From JAFGVL01 sp963663245 (lineage in GTDB: Bacteria > Bacteroidota > Bacteroidia > Bacteroidales > Paludibacteraceae), in contig OY760143.1 in the NCBI GenBank assembly GCA_963663245.1, positions 248,001 through 312,000 on the forward strand: DNA of 64,000 nucleotides, written 5' to 3'. Position numbers and translations under genes: made by a program. The stretch's first letter is position 1. Each line of letters starts with the position of its first letter. Positions 8,388-17,746 of the stretch are shown here, piece after piece. The notes beneath the pieces are model-generated. The model had not been told where the DNA came from, ran no database searches, and saw only the letters and a program-made list of their open reading frames with translations.

Positions 8388-9609
8388 GTAGTATTTGGTT
8401 CTTTTTCATCCAATATATTACTAGAAGAGAAAAGGAGAACATGTATATTGTCGTGTTTTTTAGTGCTAAATTTTCAATCATAAAGAATAGCACCCATATT
8501 AGCATAAGATTAAATACAAAAAATAGTTTATTTTTATCTTTTATCCCTAGGAAGCATGAGTATAATAAATACAGAAAAATAATTGAACCTATAATTCCTA
8601 GTTCAAGTTGTACATCCATAAAGTGATTATGACAACTTTCAGCGGGAAAGAAATGTTCTTGGAACTCTGGCTTAGCATGGTTTTTTGAGAATACATCTGT
8701 ATAGTCTCCAATACCAACACCAAATACTAAATTGCTTTCTTTAATACATTGGTAACCATTTCTCCAAAGATCATAACGTGGATCAAATTCTTGTAACTTT
8801 TCTTTTGAGAATTCAAAATCTTGCATTCTTGGATGATTCATTACTATAATAGTTCCTACAATCGCTATAGCGAATACATTTATAGACATTATTATTTTTA
8901 AGCTTTTCCCCCATAAAAAATAAATAGAGCTCGTAGCAGTAACAACAACAAGTATAATAAGAGGCATACGTGCTTCACTTAAATAGATTAAGGCTCCAAA
9001 GAATAAATAAGTTGTAGCTAAACCAATGTAGTAGAAAGAAACATGAGGTAAACGTTTTGTTATATCAGATTTTAAATATAAGATAATAATGATGCTAAAT
9101 ATTTTACATAGTCCAAAGTAAGTGTGATGCTTATATACTTGATAGTGATCAAAGAATCGTATAAAATAATCAGTACCTTGAACAGTTTTGATATAACTAT
9201 AAATTAATGCCGTAATTATTGAAGCAAACGTGCCAAGAACAAAAGCCAAGAGAATTTTTTTATACTGAAAATCTTTTTTCATTCCAAAAAATGTTAATAA
9301 TGGAACAATAAAGAAAATAATTCTGCGTAATAGGAGGTCTTCAGTTCTTAGTAGATTATCAGTCCATAATATTGATATAAGCATCCACCCAAAATATATC
9401 CAAAGTAAGTATAATTGAATATTATTTTTATTTGGTTTCTCAAATGAATATTTTCCTCGAAATAATATTTCAATTCCCCAAGCAATTAACCATGCTACAT
9501 ATAAGAAATTCAGGTGTTCTCGAGGAAATGCCAATGTAAAGGCAGCAAGAATGGCTGTAATATATGTGAGATTAGTAGTGATTTTTGTTATTTTCTGTGG
9601 TATTCCCAT
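8359..9609 (-). CDS. O-antigen ligase / polymerase family membrane protein
   Basis: A 416-residue polytopic inner-membrane protein of the Wzy_C (O-antigen ligase/polymerase) superfamily. Hydrophobic segments run throughout. A large periplasmic loop carries GVGIGDYTDVF and PAESCHNHFMDVQLELGIIG, the conserved HNxxLxxxxExG-like pattern of WaaL-type ligases. Such proteins join an undecaprenyl-linked polysaccharide to lipid A-core. It ends the gldA-to-ligase gene row; the acyltransferase gene upstream stops 2 bases before its start. Whether it is ligase or polymerase cannot be decided from sequence. Confidence 0.82.
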   Translation of the reverse strand: MGIPQKITKITTNLTYITAILAAFTLAFPREHLNFLYVAWLIAWGIEILFRGKYSFEKPNKNNIQLYLLWIYFGWMLISILWTDNLLRTEDLLLRRIIFFIVPLLTFFGMKKDFQYKKILLAFVLGTFASIITALIYSYIKTVQGTDYFIRFFDHYQVYKHHTYFGLCKIFSIIIILYLKSDITKRLPHVSFYYIGLATTYLFFGALIYLSEARMPLIILVVVTATSSIYFLWGKSLKIIMSINVFAIAIVGTIIVMNHPRMQDFEFSKEKLQEFDPRYDLWRNGYQCIKESNLVFGVGIGDYTDVFSKNHAKPEFQEHFFPAESCHNHFMDVQLELGIIGSIIFLYLLYSCFLGIKDKNKLFFVFNLMLIWVLFFMIENLALKNTTIYMFSFSLLVIYWMKKNQILLNEKLKKKL

Positions 9610-9611
9610 TT

Positions 9612-10514
9612 CTATTTTTTTATAAACTCAGACTTTTTAAATTTCCATCTTCTGTGCGTCCAAAGCCATAAAGGAGGATCTTCTTTAATTGATTTTTCTA
9701 GCTCATTAAAATATCTATCTGTTATTTCATAATCAGGTACCTTTTTAGGGTCATCTTCTAATTTTATAAATTCACCACTATAATAGCCTCTTTTAATACG
9801 CTTAACCTTAAAATATAAGGATGGATAGCCAGTTTGTTTTGCTAACTTCTCAGGACCAACAATAGGAGCTGTGTCCTGTTTTAAGAACTGAAGCCAGTGA
9901 AGTACATTATTTCTTGTCGGGGATTGATCGGCTATAAAGATAAAAATTCCTTTTTTCTCTTCTTGATTTAATTTGATAATTGTGCGAAGAATTTTTCTTT
10001 GAGCGATAGGAATGCCGTTTGATTTTTTAGACCTTAAGTTATAAAAGAACTTTTCTATATGTTTATTTCCCAGCGGATAATAAGCAATATACATCTTATA
10101 ATCTTCTAATTCTGGCCTAATAACACTCCATGCATAAGATAACCATTCCCAGTTTCCATAATGTCCTAAATAAAGGAAAACACTTTTATTATTTTTATAG
10201 AAATTGTCGATTAGTTCTGGGTTTAAAATTTTAACGCGTTTTTTTACATCAGATTCTGACATATTAATAAGCTTGATTGTTTCAAAGAAATAATCGCAAA
10301 AATGTTTGTAAAAATCTTTTTCAATTTTTTTTATTTCTATGTCAGACTTTTCAGGAAAAGAGATAGTTAAGCTTTTTCTAACAACAGTCCTTCTATATTT
10401 AACGACATAATAAATTATAATATATATGAAATTTGATATGAAATGTAAAATTTCTAATGGTAAAAAAGAAATTATCCAAAGAAATCCAAATAGTATATAA
10501 TAAAGAATACTCAT
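9612..10514 (-). CDS. LpxL/HtrB-family lipid A acyltransferase
   Basis: A 300-residue protein of the lysophospholipid/lipid A late acyltransferase family. A hydrophobic N-terminal segment anchors it in the inner membrane. The catalytic H-x4-E is in LYLGHYGNWEW (H118, E123), and IFIADQSPT (about 192-200) matches the second family block. It adds a secondary acyl chain to lipid A (known for the family). It lies in tight spacing (11 bases) after the LTA-synthase-like gene, within an envelope operon. Confidence 0.88.
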   Translation of the reverse strand: MSILYYILFGFLWIISFLPLEILHFISNFIYIIIYYVVKYRRTVVRKSLTISFPEKSDIEIKKIEKDFYKHFCDYFFETIKLINMSESDVKKRVKILNPELIDNFYKNNKSVFLYLGHYGNWEWLSYAWSVIRPELEDYKMYIAYYPLGNKHIEKFFYNLRSKKSNGIPIAQRKILRTIIKLNQEEKKGIFIFIADQSPTRNNVLHWLQFLKQDTAPIVGPEKLAKQTGYPSLYFKVKRIKRGYYSGEFIKLEDDPKKVPDYEITDRYFNELEKSIKEDPPLWLWTHRRWKFKKSEFIKK

Positions 10515-10525
10515 ATTTTAGACTG

Positions 10526-12475
10526 TTATTTATCTGATGCGGTTAATTTGTTATTTATAATTCGGTCAACATATTGCTGAATAATAGCTTTAATATGCTC
10601 TTCTTCTTTGTTTTGTTCTGGGAGATCCCCTATTAGGTTCTTCTCAGATAAAGTGTCTTTTAAGCTATTAAAAACACCTGTTATTTTATTCCCATCAAAC
10701 TCGTATAAATAATCTTTTGATAAGTACTGAAAGCTTTGATTATTATAATGTATCGCATAGTGTTCATTATAGTTTGGATTGAGCAAGTCGTGCCCAAAAG
10801 CAAGATACGGTTTATCATAATTTAAGTACCCAAGAATAGTTGGCATAATATCAATTTGTTGAGCAATTTTTTTAATACGCCCTTTTAATTTACTACCATT
10901 ATGATAAAAGACAATAGGAACTTTGTATCCCCCAGAGTTAGATAAATACTCTTCTCTAGTTAATGCATTTGTATGATCTGCAGTAATAACGAATAGTGTA
11001 TTTTTAAACCAGTCTTCTTTGGCTGATTTTTCAAAGAATTTTCTTAAAGAGTAGTCAGTATATCTAACACACTTGTGTAATGCATGAGTTCCTTCTTCTA
11101 CAAAGACATCTTTATATCTATTGGGTACATGGAATGGGTGGTGTGATGTTGCCGTAAATATTGCAGACATAAATGGCTGTTTAAAACCGGTCAATTCATC
11201 TGCAAAATATTGGAGAAACTCTTCATCCCAGATAGACCATGTTCCATCATAGTCGTCATCGTTATTGTACTCATCTTTACCATAATAATCTGTAAAACCA
11301 CTAACTTTTGCAAATGCTTCAAAACCCATTGATCCATTAGGAGCTCCATGAAAAAAGGATGTGTAGTATCCTTTTTTATTTAGTTCGCCTGCTATTCCTG
11401 ACACTTCATTTATAGAATATCGAGTTATAAAATATGGTTCATAAAACATCGGTATACTAGACAAAACCGATGGCATGGCATCAATAGATTTTCTTCCGTT
11501 ACTATAAGTATATTCAAATGTAAGTCCTTCACGAATAAGTGAGTCTAGAAAAGGAGTGTATCCTTTATAAGAACCATTGTCTAGGTTTTTGTTTAACTCT
11601 CCAATAAATTCCTTGCTAAAGCTTTCCAGTATAAATACCACTACATTTAAATCTTTAAAAGAATCTATAGGCTGAGGGTAAATTATAGGCTCATATATAG
11701 TTTTTAGTTTTTCTGGAGAAAAATATTTTGGATTTGTAAATACTTTATTGTTAATCGTTCTTATAATACAAAATGGAGTGTTAAGCACTATTGATGCTTC
11801 AAGAGATTTATTTATGTATTTATTTGCATTGCTTAGGGTTATAGGTCTTACATATGAACCAATACCTCCTCTAATGCCAAAAATTGAAAACATTATAACT
11901 AATAAAAAGGCAATCGTATTACGAATATAGTAGATGTATTTTTTTTCGAATTTAAATTTTTTGGATTGGGGAGTAAAATATAACTTAAATAAAATATATA
12001 ATAAAATGATCCCTAATAAAGTAACGTACCAATATTGAAAAGCACCTTCACCAATAATTTTAAGCATATTGCTCTCATTTGAAAATTCGTTAAATACTGT
12101 AGATGTAGTGCGTCGGTTTGTGTATCTAAAATAAACCGTGTCTAAACAATTTGCAATAATACCAATACTATTCGTTGTTAGAAAGATATATTTTGCAGTT
12201 TTTTGATAGATTTTATTATATCTGAATTGGAAAGGGATAGATTGTAAAACTAAATACAAAAGATTTAGATATAGGATTGCTGAAATATCGAACATTACTC
12301 CACCCTTACATATGGTGATAAATTGGTTAAGAGTAAGCCCCGTGAATAAATCTTGATTTATAAAGTAAAAAGCAACTCTAGAGAGGAAAAATAACATCAT
12401 TACAATTAGTAGATTGTATATCGATGCTATATATATATTATTTTTAATGTATTGTCTATTAAGATATTGGTCCAT
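10526..12475 (-). CDS. LTA synthase-like sulfatase-family membrane transferase
   Basis: A 649-residue protein. Hydrophobic segments occupy about residues 15-215, followed by an extracytoplasmic alkaline-phosphatase-superfamily domain. Visible family motifs are VVFILESFSKEF (about 283), SNGRKSIDAMPS with the probable Ser/Thr nucleophile region (about 327), TSHHPFHVP (about 440) and ITADHTN (about 497). In Gram-negatives this architecture transfers phosphoglycerol or phosphoethanolamine to surface glycans or lipid A. True lipoteichoic acid is not expected here. The neighbours (acyltransferase, O-antigen ligase, flippase) support modification of lipopolysaccharide. The donor is unknown. Confidence 0.82.
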   Translation of the reverse strand: MDQYLNRQYIKNNIYIASIYNLLIVMMLFFLSRVAFYFINQDLFTGLTLNQFITICKGGVMFDISAILYLNLLYLVLQSIPFQFRYNKIYQKTAKYIFLTTNSIGIIANCLDTVYFRYTNRRTTSTVFNEFSNESNMLKIIGEGAFQYWYVTLLGIILLYILFKLYFTPQSKKFKFEKKYIYYIRNTIAFLLVIMFSIFGIRGGIGSYVRPITLSNANKYINKSLEASIVLNTPFCIIRTINNKVFTNPKYFSPEKLKTIYEPIIYPQPIDSFKDLNVVVFILESFSKEFIGELNKNLDNGSYKGYTPFLDSLIREGLTFEYTYSNGRKSIDAMPSVLSSIPMFYEPYFITRYSINEVSGIAGELNKKGYYTSFFHGAPNGSMGFEAFAKVSGFTDYYGKDEYNNDDDYDGTWSIWDEEFLQYFADELTGFKQPFMSAIFTATSHHPFHVPNRYKDVFVEEGTHALHKCVRYTDYSLRKFFEKSAKEDWFKNTLFVITADHTNALTREEYLSNSGGYKVPIVFYHNGSKLKGRIKKIAQQIDIMPTILGYLNYDKPYLAFGHDLLNPNYNEHYAIHYNNQSFQYLSKDYLYEFDGNKITGVFNSLKDTLSEKNLIGDLPEQNKEEEHIKAIIQQYVDRIINNKLTASDK

Positions 12476-12487
12476 AATCTGAAAAAC

Positions 12488-13981
12488 TTAGTATTTGCGA
12501 ATGTATTTGTTAATTATTGGAATTTCTTTTATTGGAAAATCTTTTTTAATGAAATAGCTTATGAATATTACTAATAATATTGATTTTATCGAATAATCAA
12601 GAACTATATTTGAAGAGTTAATGAATATGCTTACAACATATAGAGCTGTAGCAATCATAAAATAGACAGCTATTTTTTTTAGTTGATAATTGATAGGGAA
12701 ATACTTTTGACCATAGATATAGGATAGAAGCATAATAAGAAAATAACTTGCAAAAGAAGCCCATGCACAAGCAAAATACCCAAAATGGGGGATTAAAAGG
12801 ACATTTACTGTTGTCGTTAAAATAACACCCATTATTGAGAAATAAGCTCCATATCTAGTTTTATCCGTGAGTTTATACCATAACGAAAGATTGAAATATA
12901 TCCCTTGAAATAAGTAGGATGCAAGTATAATAGGCACTACACGAAGTCCTTCCCAATAGGTAGATGCAATAAGTAGTTTTATAATATCTAAGAAGAAAAC
13001 CATTCCTAAGAAAATGAGTAAAGATGCTATTACAAAGAACTTCATTGCATCTGAATATGCTTCTTTACTGTTTTTATCTTTGTGTTGTCCAAATATAAAT
13101 GGTTCGTAAGCAAAACGAAAGGCTTGTGTAAACATCATCATTACCATAGCAACTTTAAAGCAAGCTCCATAAATACCTAATTGACGCATTCCTTCGGTAT
13201 AGTCTCCATACAAGTAGGGGAAAAGAATTTTGTCTATAGTTTGGTTAGCAATACCAGCAATTCCTAAGATAAGAAGTGGAAGAGAATAGGACAACATCCT
13301 TTTCATTAGAGGCTTATTGAATTCAAATTTTGCTTCAAAGATTTCAGGCAATAGCATAAATAATACCGCTGTAGTAGAAATTAAGTTGGCAATTAAAATA
13401 TATCCAACACCATAATCAGGATTATAGAACCAGCTGATTAATTCAGGATTTGTTTTCCATAGCCAAGGGCATGTTATTAAGAAAAATATATTTAGTGCTA
13501 TATTAATAAATATCATTATTAATTTGATAACAGCAAACTTTATTGGCCTCTGTTTTTGACGTAGATAAACAAATGGAATTGAGGTGAATGCATCAACAGC
13601 AACAACAAGTCCCATTATCCATATGTATTCATTATAACCATTGTAACCTAATGCATTTGTTATCGGCTTTTGAAGAATGATAACTCCTATTGCAAAGATT
13701 ATTGAGCTAATTGCAATTGAAATAAGGGTGGTGCTATAAACAGTTTGACTGTTTTCATCTTTCTTATTCATGAAACGGAAAAAACCAGTTTCCATTCCAT
13801 ATGTTAATAAAACAAGAAGTAAAGCTGTCCAAGCATATAAATTGGTAATAATGCCATACTCTCCTGAATCTTTCAAGACATAAGTGTACATAGGTACTAA
13901 ACACCAGTTTAAAAAGCGGCCTAAAATACTACTTACCCCATAAATGGCTGTGTCCTTAGCTAAGGACTTCATCTTCCCCAT
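12488..13981 (-). CDS. Polysaccharide flippase (Wzx/MATE-like, MOP superfamily)
   Basis: A 497-residue polytopic inner-membrane protein of the polysaccharide biosynthesis/MOP exporter superfamily. The N-terminus LAKDTAIYGVSSILGRFLNW is typical for the family, and about 14 hydrophobic segments follow. It would flip an undecaprenyl-linked oligosaccharide. It starts 9 bases after ruvB ends and is followed after 12 bases by the LTA-synthase-like gene. A flippase following ruvB is, as I recall, a common order in Bacteroidota. The transported glycan is unknown. Confidence 0.85.
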   Translation of the reverse strand: MGKMKSLAKDTAIYGVSSILGRFLNWCLVPMYTYVLKDSGEYGIITNLYAWTALLLVLLTYGMETGFFRFMNKKDENSQTVYSTTLISIAISSIIFAIGVIILQKPITNALGYNGYNEYIWIMGLVVAVDAFTSIPFVYLRQKQRPIKFAVIKLIMIFINIALNIFFLITCPWLWKTNPELISWFYNPDYGVGYILIANLISTTAVLFMLLPEIFEAKFEFNKPLMKRMLSYSLPLLILGIAGIANQTIDKILFPYLYGDYTEGMRQLGIYGACFKVAMVMMMFTQAFRFAYEPFIFGQHKDKNSKEAYSDAMKFFVIASLLIFLGMVFFLDIIKLLIASTYWEGLRVVPIILASYLFQGIYFNLSLWYKLTDKTRYGAYFSIMGVILTTTVNVLLIPHFGYFACAWASFASYFLIMLLSYIYGQKYFPINYQLKKIAVYFMIATALYVVSIFINSSNIVLDYSIKSILLVIFISYFIKKDFPIKEIPIINKYIRKY

Positions 13982-13990
13982 AAATAATTA

Positions 13991-15004
13991 TTAAAATAAT
14001 GAACCTTGTTCACTATGTTTAGTTCTGCCTAAATGTTTGTATGCTAATTCAGTTACTTCTCTGCCTCGAGGTGTGCGTTTTAAAAAACCTTCTTTAATTA
14101 AAAATGGTTCGTATACCTCTTCTATCGTTCCTGCATCTTCACTTAATGCAGTAGCAATTGTTGTAATGCCAACAGGCCCTCCGCTAAACTTATCTATTAA
14201 AGTGCAAAGGATTTTGTTATCTACTTCATCTAGTCCAAACTTGTCAATATTTAAAGCTTCTAAGGCAATATTAGCAATTTCTAAATCAATAGATCCGGTC
14301 CCTTTAACTTGAGCAAAATCACGTACTCTACGTAATAAAGCATTGGCAATACGTGGAGTCCCTCTGCTTCGGCCAGCTATTTCAGCTGCAGCATTTTTAT
14401 CGCATTTAATATCGAGCAATTTTGCCGACCGTAAAACTATGTTGCTAAGGATGCTAGAATCATAATATTCTAGATGGCAGTTAATGCCAAATCGAGCTCT
14501 AAGAGGGCTTGTTAATAGACCACTACGGGTAGTAGCACCAACTAAGGTAAATGGATTTAAATCAATTTGAATAGAACGAGCACTTGGCCCTTTGTCTATC
14601 ATAATATCAATGCGATAATCTTCCATTGCAGAATATAAATATTCTTCTACAATTGGACTAAGGCGGTGTATCTCATCAATGAAAAGAACATCATTGCTTT
14701 CGAGTCCTGTTAATACTCCAGCTAAATCTCCAGGTTTATCAAGGACTGGTCCTGATGTAAGTTTAAATCCAACGCCTAATTCGTTGGCAATTATTGCAGA
14801 TAGTGTTGTTTTTCCTAAGCCTGGAGGTCCATGTAATAGTACATGGTCTAAAGCATCTTCACGCATACGTGCAGCACTAACAAAAACGTCTAGATTTTCA
14901 ACAATCTTTTTTTGCCCTTTAAAATCATCAAATGATAAAGGTCTTAAGGCGTTTTCGTAATCTGATTCGCGCTGTTGATTGCGTATGTCGAAATTTTCTT
15001 CCAT
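13991..15004 (-). CDS. ruvB: Holliday junction branch migration helicase RuvB
   Basis: AAA+ motor that drives branch migration with RuvA before RuvC cleavage. Visible motifs are Walker A HGPPGLGKTT, Walker B VLFIDEIHRLS, sensor GATTRSGLLTSPLRARFG, and a C-terminal winged helix that includes GPVGITTIA and TPRGREVTELAYKHL. The length of 337 residues is standard. The gene begins 1 base after the gldA stop and is followed after 9 bases by the flippase gene, so a repair enzyme sits inside an envelope operon. ruvA and ruvC are not in the window. Confidence 0.97.
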   Translation of the reverse strand: MEENFDIRNQQRESDYENALRPLSFDDFKGQKKIVENLDVFVSAARMREDALDHVLLHGPPGLGKTTLSAIIANELGVGFKLTSGPVLDKPGDLAGVLTGLESNDVLFIDEIHRLSPIVEEYLYSAMEDYRIDIMIDKGPSARSIQIDLNPFTLVGATTRSGLLTSPLRARFGINCHLEYYDSSILSNIVLRSAKLLDIKCDKNAAAEIAGRSRGTPRIANALLRRVRDFAQVKGTGSIDLEIANIALEALNIDKFGLDEVDNKILCTLIDKFSGGPVGITTIATALSEDAGTIEEVYEPFLIKEGFLKRTPRGREVTELAYKHLGRTKHSEQGSLF

Positions 15005-15005
15005 C

Positions 15006-15920
15006 TTATTGTTTCTCTTGAGTCAATTCGTGGAAAACGTCTTCCATATTGCGTTCTTGCTGATTCAATGTTAGTAAGGTAAGTCCTTTTTTAGAGATAT
15101 ATTTAGAAACTTCTGCCCTTATGTCGATATCACTTTCTAACTGGTAATGCATAGGTTTTATCTCAATCACCTTGTTTACGCCTTTAATAGAAAGCATTTC
15201 TTTTTTCTCTATTTCTTTGTCAACCTCTACTGTAAGAACTTGTTGTTTCTTTTGACTCATTGCTGTAATGTCTTTTTCTTTTTCGTCAGCAACAATATTT
15301 CCATTGTTTATAATTATAACTCGGTCACACAATGCAGAAACCTCTTGCATAATATGAGTTGAAAGCAGAACGGTTTTTTCTTTGCCTATTTCAGCAATTA
15401 AGTTGCGCACATCGATTAGTTGGTTAGGGTCGAGTCCAGTAGTTGGTTCGTCTAAAATTAGCACTTTAGGATCTGGAATAAGAGCTTGTGCTAAACCAAC
15501 GCGCTGACGATAACCTTTTGAGAGTTGACCAATTTTCTTTTTGTATTCTGAAGAAAGTCCTGTTAGCTCTATCATTTCATCTACACGATTCTTGCTGTTT
15601 TTTCCAAGTTTATAGATATCTGCAACAAATTGTAAATACTCTTTGACATACATTTCCAGGTACAATGGGTTATGCTCTGGCAAGTAGCCAATTAATCCTT
15701 TTGTTTCAAGGCCATAATCTTTAACCTCTAAGTCACATATTTTAACTGAGCCAGTTTCATAAGGGACAAAGCCTGTAATGATTTTCATCATTGTCGATTT
15801 CCCTGCACCATTTGGACCTAGAAACCCAACAATTTCTCCAGAGCCGATTTCGAAACTGGCATTATTTAGAACAAGCTGTTCGCCATAATGCTTGTTAACT
15901 TTCTGTATGGAAATTGACAT
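15006..15920 (-). CDS. gldA: ABC transporter ATPase GldA
   Basis: A 304-residue ABC ATP-binding subunit. It has Walker A GPNGAGKSTMMK, signature LSKGYRQRVGLAQAL, Walker B VLILDEPTTGLD and switch His in LLSTHIMQEV. The stretch LIGYLPEHNPLYLEMYVKEYL is characteristic of GldA, the ATPase of the GldAFG gliding-motility ABC transporter. The membrane subunits GldF and GldG are not in this window. Gliding itself cannot be inferred, since GldA homologues occur in non-gliding Bacteroidota. It heads the six-gene row that ends at 8359. A -7 element (TAAATTTG on the minus strand) lies 29 bases upstream. Confidence 0.9.
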   Translation of the reverse strand: MSISIQKVNKHYGEQLVLNNASFEIGSGEIVGFLGPNGAGKSTMMKIITGFVPYETGSVKICDLEVKDYGLETKGLIGYLPEHNPLYLEMYVKEYLQFVADIYKLGKNSKNRVDEMIELTGLSSEYKKKIGQLSKGYRQRVGLAQALIPDPKVLILDEPTTGLDPNQLIDVRNLIAEIGKEKTVLLSTHIMQEVSALCDRVIIINNGNIVADEKEKDITAMSQKKQQVLTVEVDKEIEKKEMLSIKGVNKVIEIKPMHYQLESDIDIRAEVSKYISKKGLTLLTLNQQERNMEDVFHELTQEKQ

Positions 15921-15949
15921 CGTTTTTTAACTTTTTAGTTATGAATTCA

Positions 15950-15957
15950 CAAATTTA
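15950..15957 (-). promoter_or_regulatory. -7 element for the gldA operon
   Basis: Minus-strand TAAATTTG matches TAnnTTTG and lies 29 bases upstream of the gldA ATG. No -33 TTG is found at 17-23 bases. Confidence 0.45.
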
Positions 15958-16033
15958 ATCAGAATAATGATGAATTTATTTTAAAACGCAATAAAATTTT
16001 CAACGTTCTTGTTGTTGCTTCTATATAGAAGCA

Positions 16034-16063
16034 TTGTTTATTATACATTTTTGTGTAAATTTG
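16034..16063 (+). promoter_or_regulatory. Bacteroidota promoter TTG-N19-TAAATTTG for the DUF4254 operon
   Basis: A TTG at 16034-16036 and TAAATTTG at 16056-16063 are separated by 19 bases, the consensus arrangement. The ATG of the first gene is 27 bases downstream. Confidence 0.7.
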
Positions 16064-16090
16064 TAGTCCAATTTTTAAACCCAAAGAACT

Positions 16091-16696
16091 ATGTCAATTG
16101 CCTCAAATAGCAATGCTATTTTCGATAAATGTATCGAAACTTACCACATTACTGATAATGTAGATGCTGAGTTAAAAAACCCGTATGAATCTGGATCTTT
16201 TGAAGGAATTTTATATGTAAAAAACTGGATTGATACAGTTCAGTGGCATCTTGAAGATATAATAAGAAACCCAGCTATAGAACCTGTAGAAGCGCTTGTA
16301 ATTAAACGTAGAATTGATAAATCAAATCAAGATAGAACAGATTTAGTTGAAGTAATTGATAGTTACTTTATGGAAAAGCATGAAGCAGTAGAAGTGCTTT
16401 CTGATGCTACAATTAATACAGAAACTCCAGCTTGGGCTTTTGATAGATTATCAATTTTAGCATTGAAGATTTACCATATGCAACAAGAAGTTGGGAGAGA
16501 TGGTGCTTCAAAAGAACATATGGATCAATGTCAACAAAAATTAGATGTTCTTTTAGATCAACGTGTAGATTTATCTACAGCAATTGATCAATTAATGTCA
16601 GATATTGTTGCTGGTAAAAAATATATGAAGGCATATAAGCAAATGAAAATGTATAATGACCCTTCATTAAATCCAATTTTGTACGCAAATAAATAA
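16091..16696 (+). CDS. DUF4254 domain protein
   Basis: A 201-residue soluble, mostly helical protein without signal peptide. The pattern ESGSFEGILYVKNWIDTVQWHLEDIIRNP, followed by ALVIKRRIDKSNQDRTDLVEVID, marks the DUF4254 family, whose function is not known to me. The next gene, a heptosyltransferase-family protein, starts 3 bases after its stop. I recall this pairing in other Bacteroidota, which suggests a role linked to lipopolysaccharide core synthesis (inference). A clear TTG-N19-TAAATTTG promoter precedes it. Confidence 0.85.
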   Translation: MSIASNSNAIFDKCIETYHITDNVDAELKNPYESGSFEGILYVKNWIDTVQWHLEDIIRNPAIEPVEALVIKRRIDKSNQDRTDLVEVIDSYFMEKHEAVEVLSDATINTETPAWAFDRLSILALKIYHMQQEVGRDGASKEHMDQCQQKLDVLLDQRVDLSTAIDQLMSDIVAGKKYMKAYKQMKMYNDPSLNPILYANK

Positions 16697-16699
16697 GCG

Positions 16700-17743
16700 G
16701 TGCAATCACTTCCTAAAAAAATAATAGTCTTTCGACTATCAGCAATGGGCGATGTTGCAATAACTATCCCCGTTCTTAACTCCTTGGCAAAAAAGTTTAA
16801 CGTGCAACTAGTAATGGTTACACCGAAAGCTTTTGCGCCTATGTTTTCAGGCACACAAAATCTTACTGTTTTTTCAATTGACAAGAATGGTCGTCATAAA
16901 GGCATTTTTGGTTTAATCAGGTTGTTTTCTGATTTATCAAAAGAAAACCCCGACGCTATAGCTGATTTACATGATGTGTTGAGAACTAAATTCTTGCGTT
17001 TTCTTTTTTCGGCAAAAGCAGTAAAAATTGCAACTATAAACAAAGGCCGTTTTGAGAAGAAATTATTAGTAAAAAATGGAAAGAATAAATCATCATTGCT
17101 GAAATCATCATCTGAACGATATAAGGCTGTTTTTAGCAGCTTAGGGTTTGAATTTGATATTGACTTTCACTCAATTTTTCCTGAAACTCCTCCAATATTA
17201 GATGTATTTGTTGAGGCTTTTGGGGAGAAAAATGGTAAATGGATTGGTATAGCGCCATTTGCTAAACATAGAAGCAAAATGTTTCCTGAGGAGAAAATGG
17301 AGCAACTTATTGAAAAACTAGATAAACAGTCTGACATTAAAATACTGTTATTTGGACAAGGAACATTTGAGGAGAGCATTATGAAAAAATGGGTTAATAA
17401 ATATCCAAATGTTCATATTATGCCATCAGAAGTCCGCTTGCCTAGTGAGTTAAATTTAATGGCTAATTTAGACTTAATGTTGTCGATGGATTCGGCAAAT
17501 ATGCATTTAGCATCTTTAGTGAATTTGCCTGTAATGTCTATATGGGGAGCAACACATTATTACGCTGGATTTTTGGGACATAATCAATTAGTAAGTAATA
17601 TTATTGAGAGTGATATTGATTGTAGACCCTGCTCAATTTATGGTAATATTGATTGTAAAAGAAAAGATTATGCTTGCTTAAATGAACTTAAGCCAGACTA
17701 TATATATAAAAGAGTGACTGATTTTTTACAAATAAAACAATAA
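16700..17743 (+). CDS. Glycosyltransferase family 9 (heptosyltransferase-like)
   Basis: A 347-residue GT-B enzyme. The N-terminus KIIVFRLSAMGDVAITIPVL is the family start (normally RLSxxGDVxxTxPxL). The C-terminal donor site shows MLSMDSANMHLASLVNLPVMSIWGATHYY, with the D-S-A-x-M-H-x-A pattern of ADP-heptose transferases. A cysteine-rich tail (CRPCSIYGNIDCKRKDYACL) is common in this family. The start codon is GTG at 16700, 3 bases after the preceding stop; no better ATG exists before the first beta strand. It probably acts on the inner core of the lipopolysaccharide. Confidence 0.9.
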   Translation: MQSLPKKIIVFRLSAMGDVAITIPVLNSLAKKFNVQLVMVTPKAFAPMFSGTQNLTVFSIDKNGRHKGIFGLIRLFSDLSKENPDAIADLHDVLRTKFLRFLFSAKAVKIATINKGRFEKKLLVKNGKNKSSLLKSSSERYKAVFSSLGFEFDIDFHSIFPETPPILDVFVEAFGEKNGKWIGIAPFAKHRSKMFPEEKMEQLIEKLDKQSDIKILLFGQGTFEESIMKKWVNKYPNVHIMPSEVRLPSELNLMANLDLMLSMDSANMHLASLVNLPVMSIWGATHYYAGFLGHNQLVSNIIESDIDCRPCSIYGNIDCKRKDYACLNELKPDYIYKRVTDFLQIKQ

Positions 17744-17746
17744 TTA

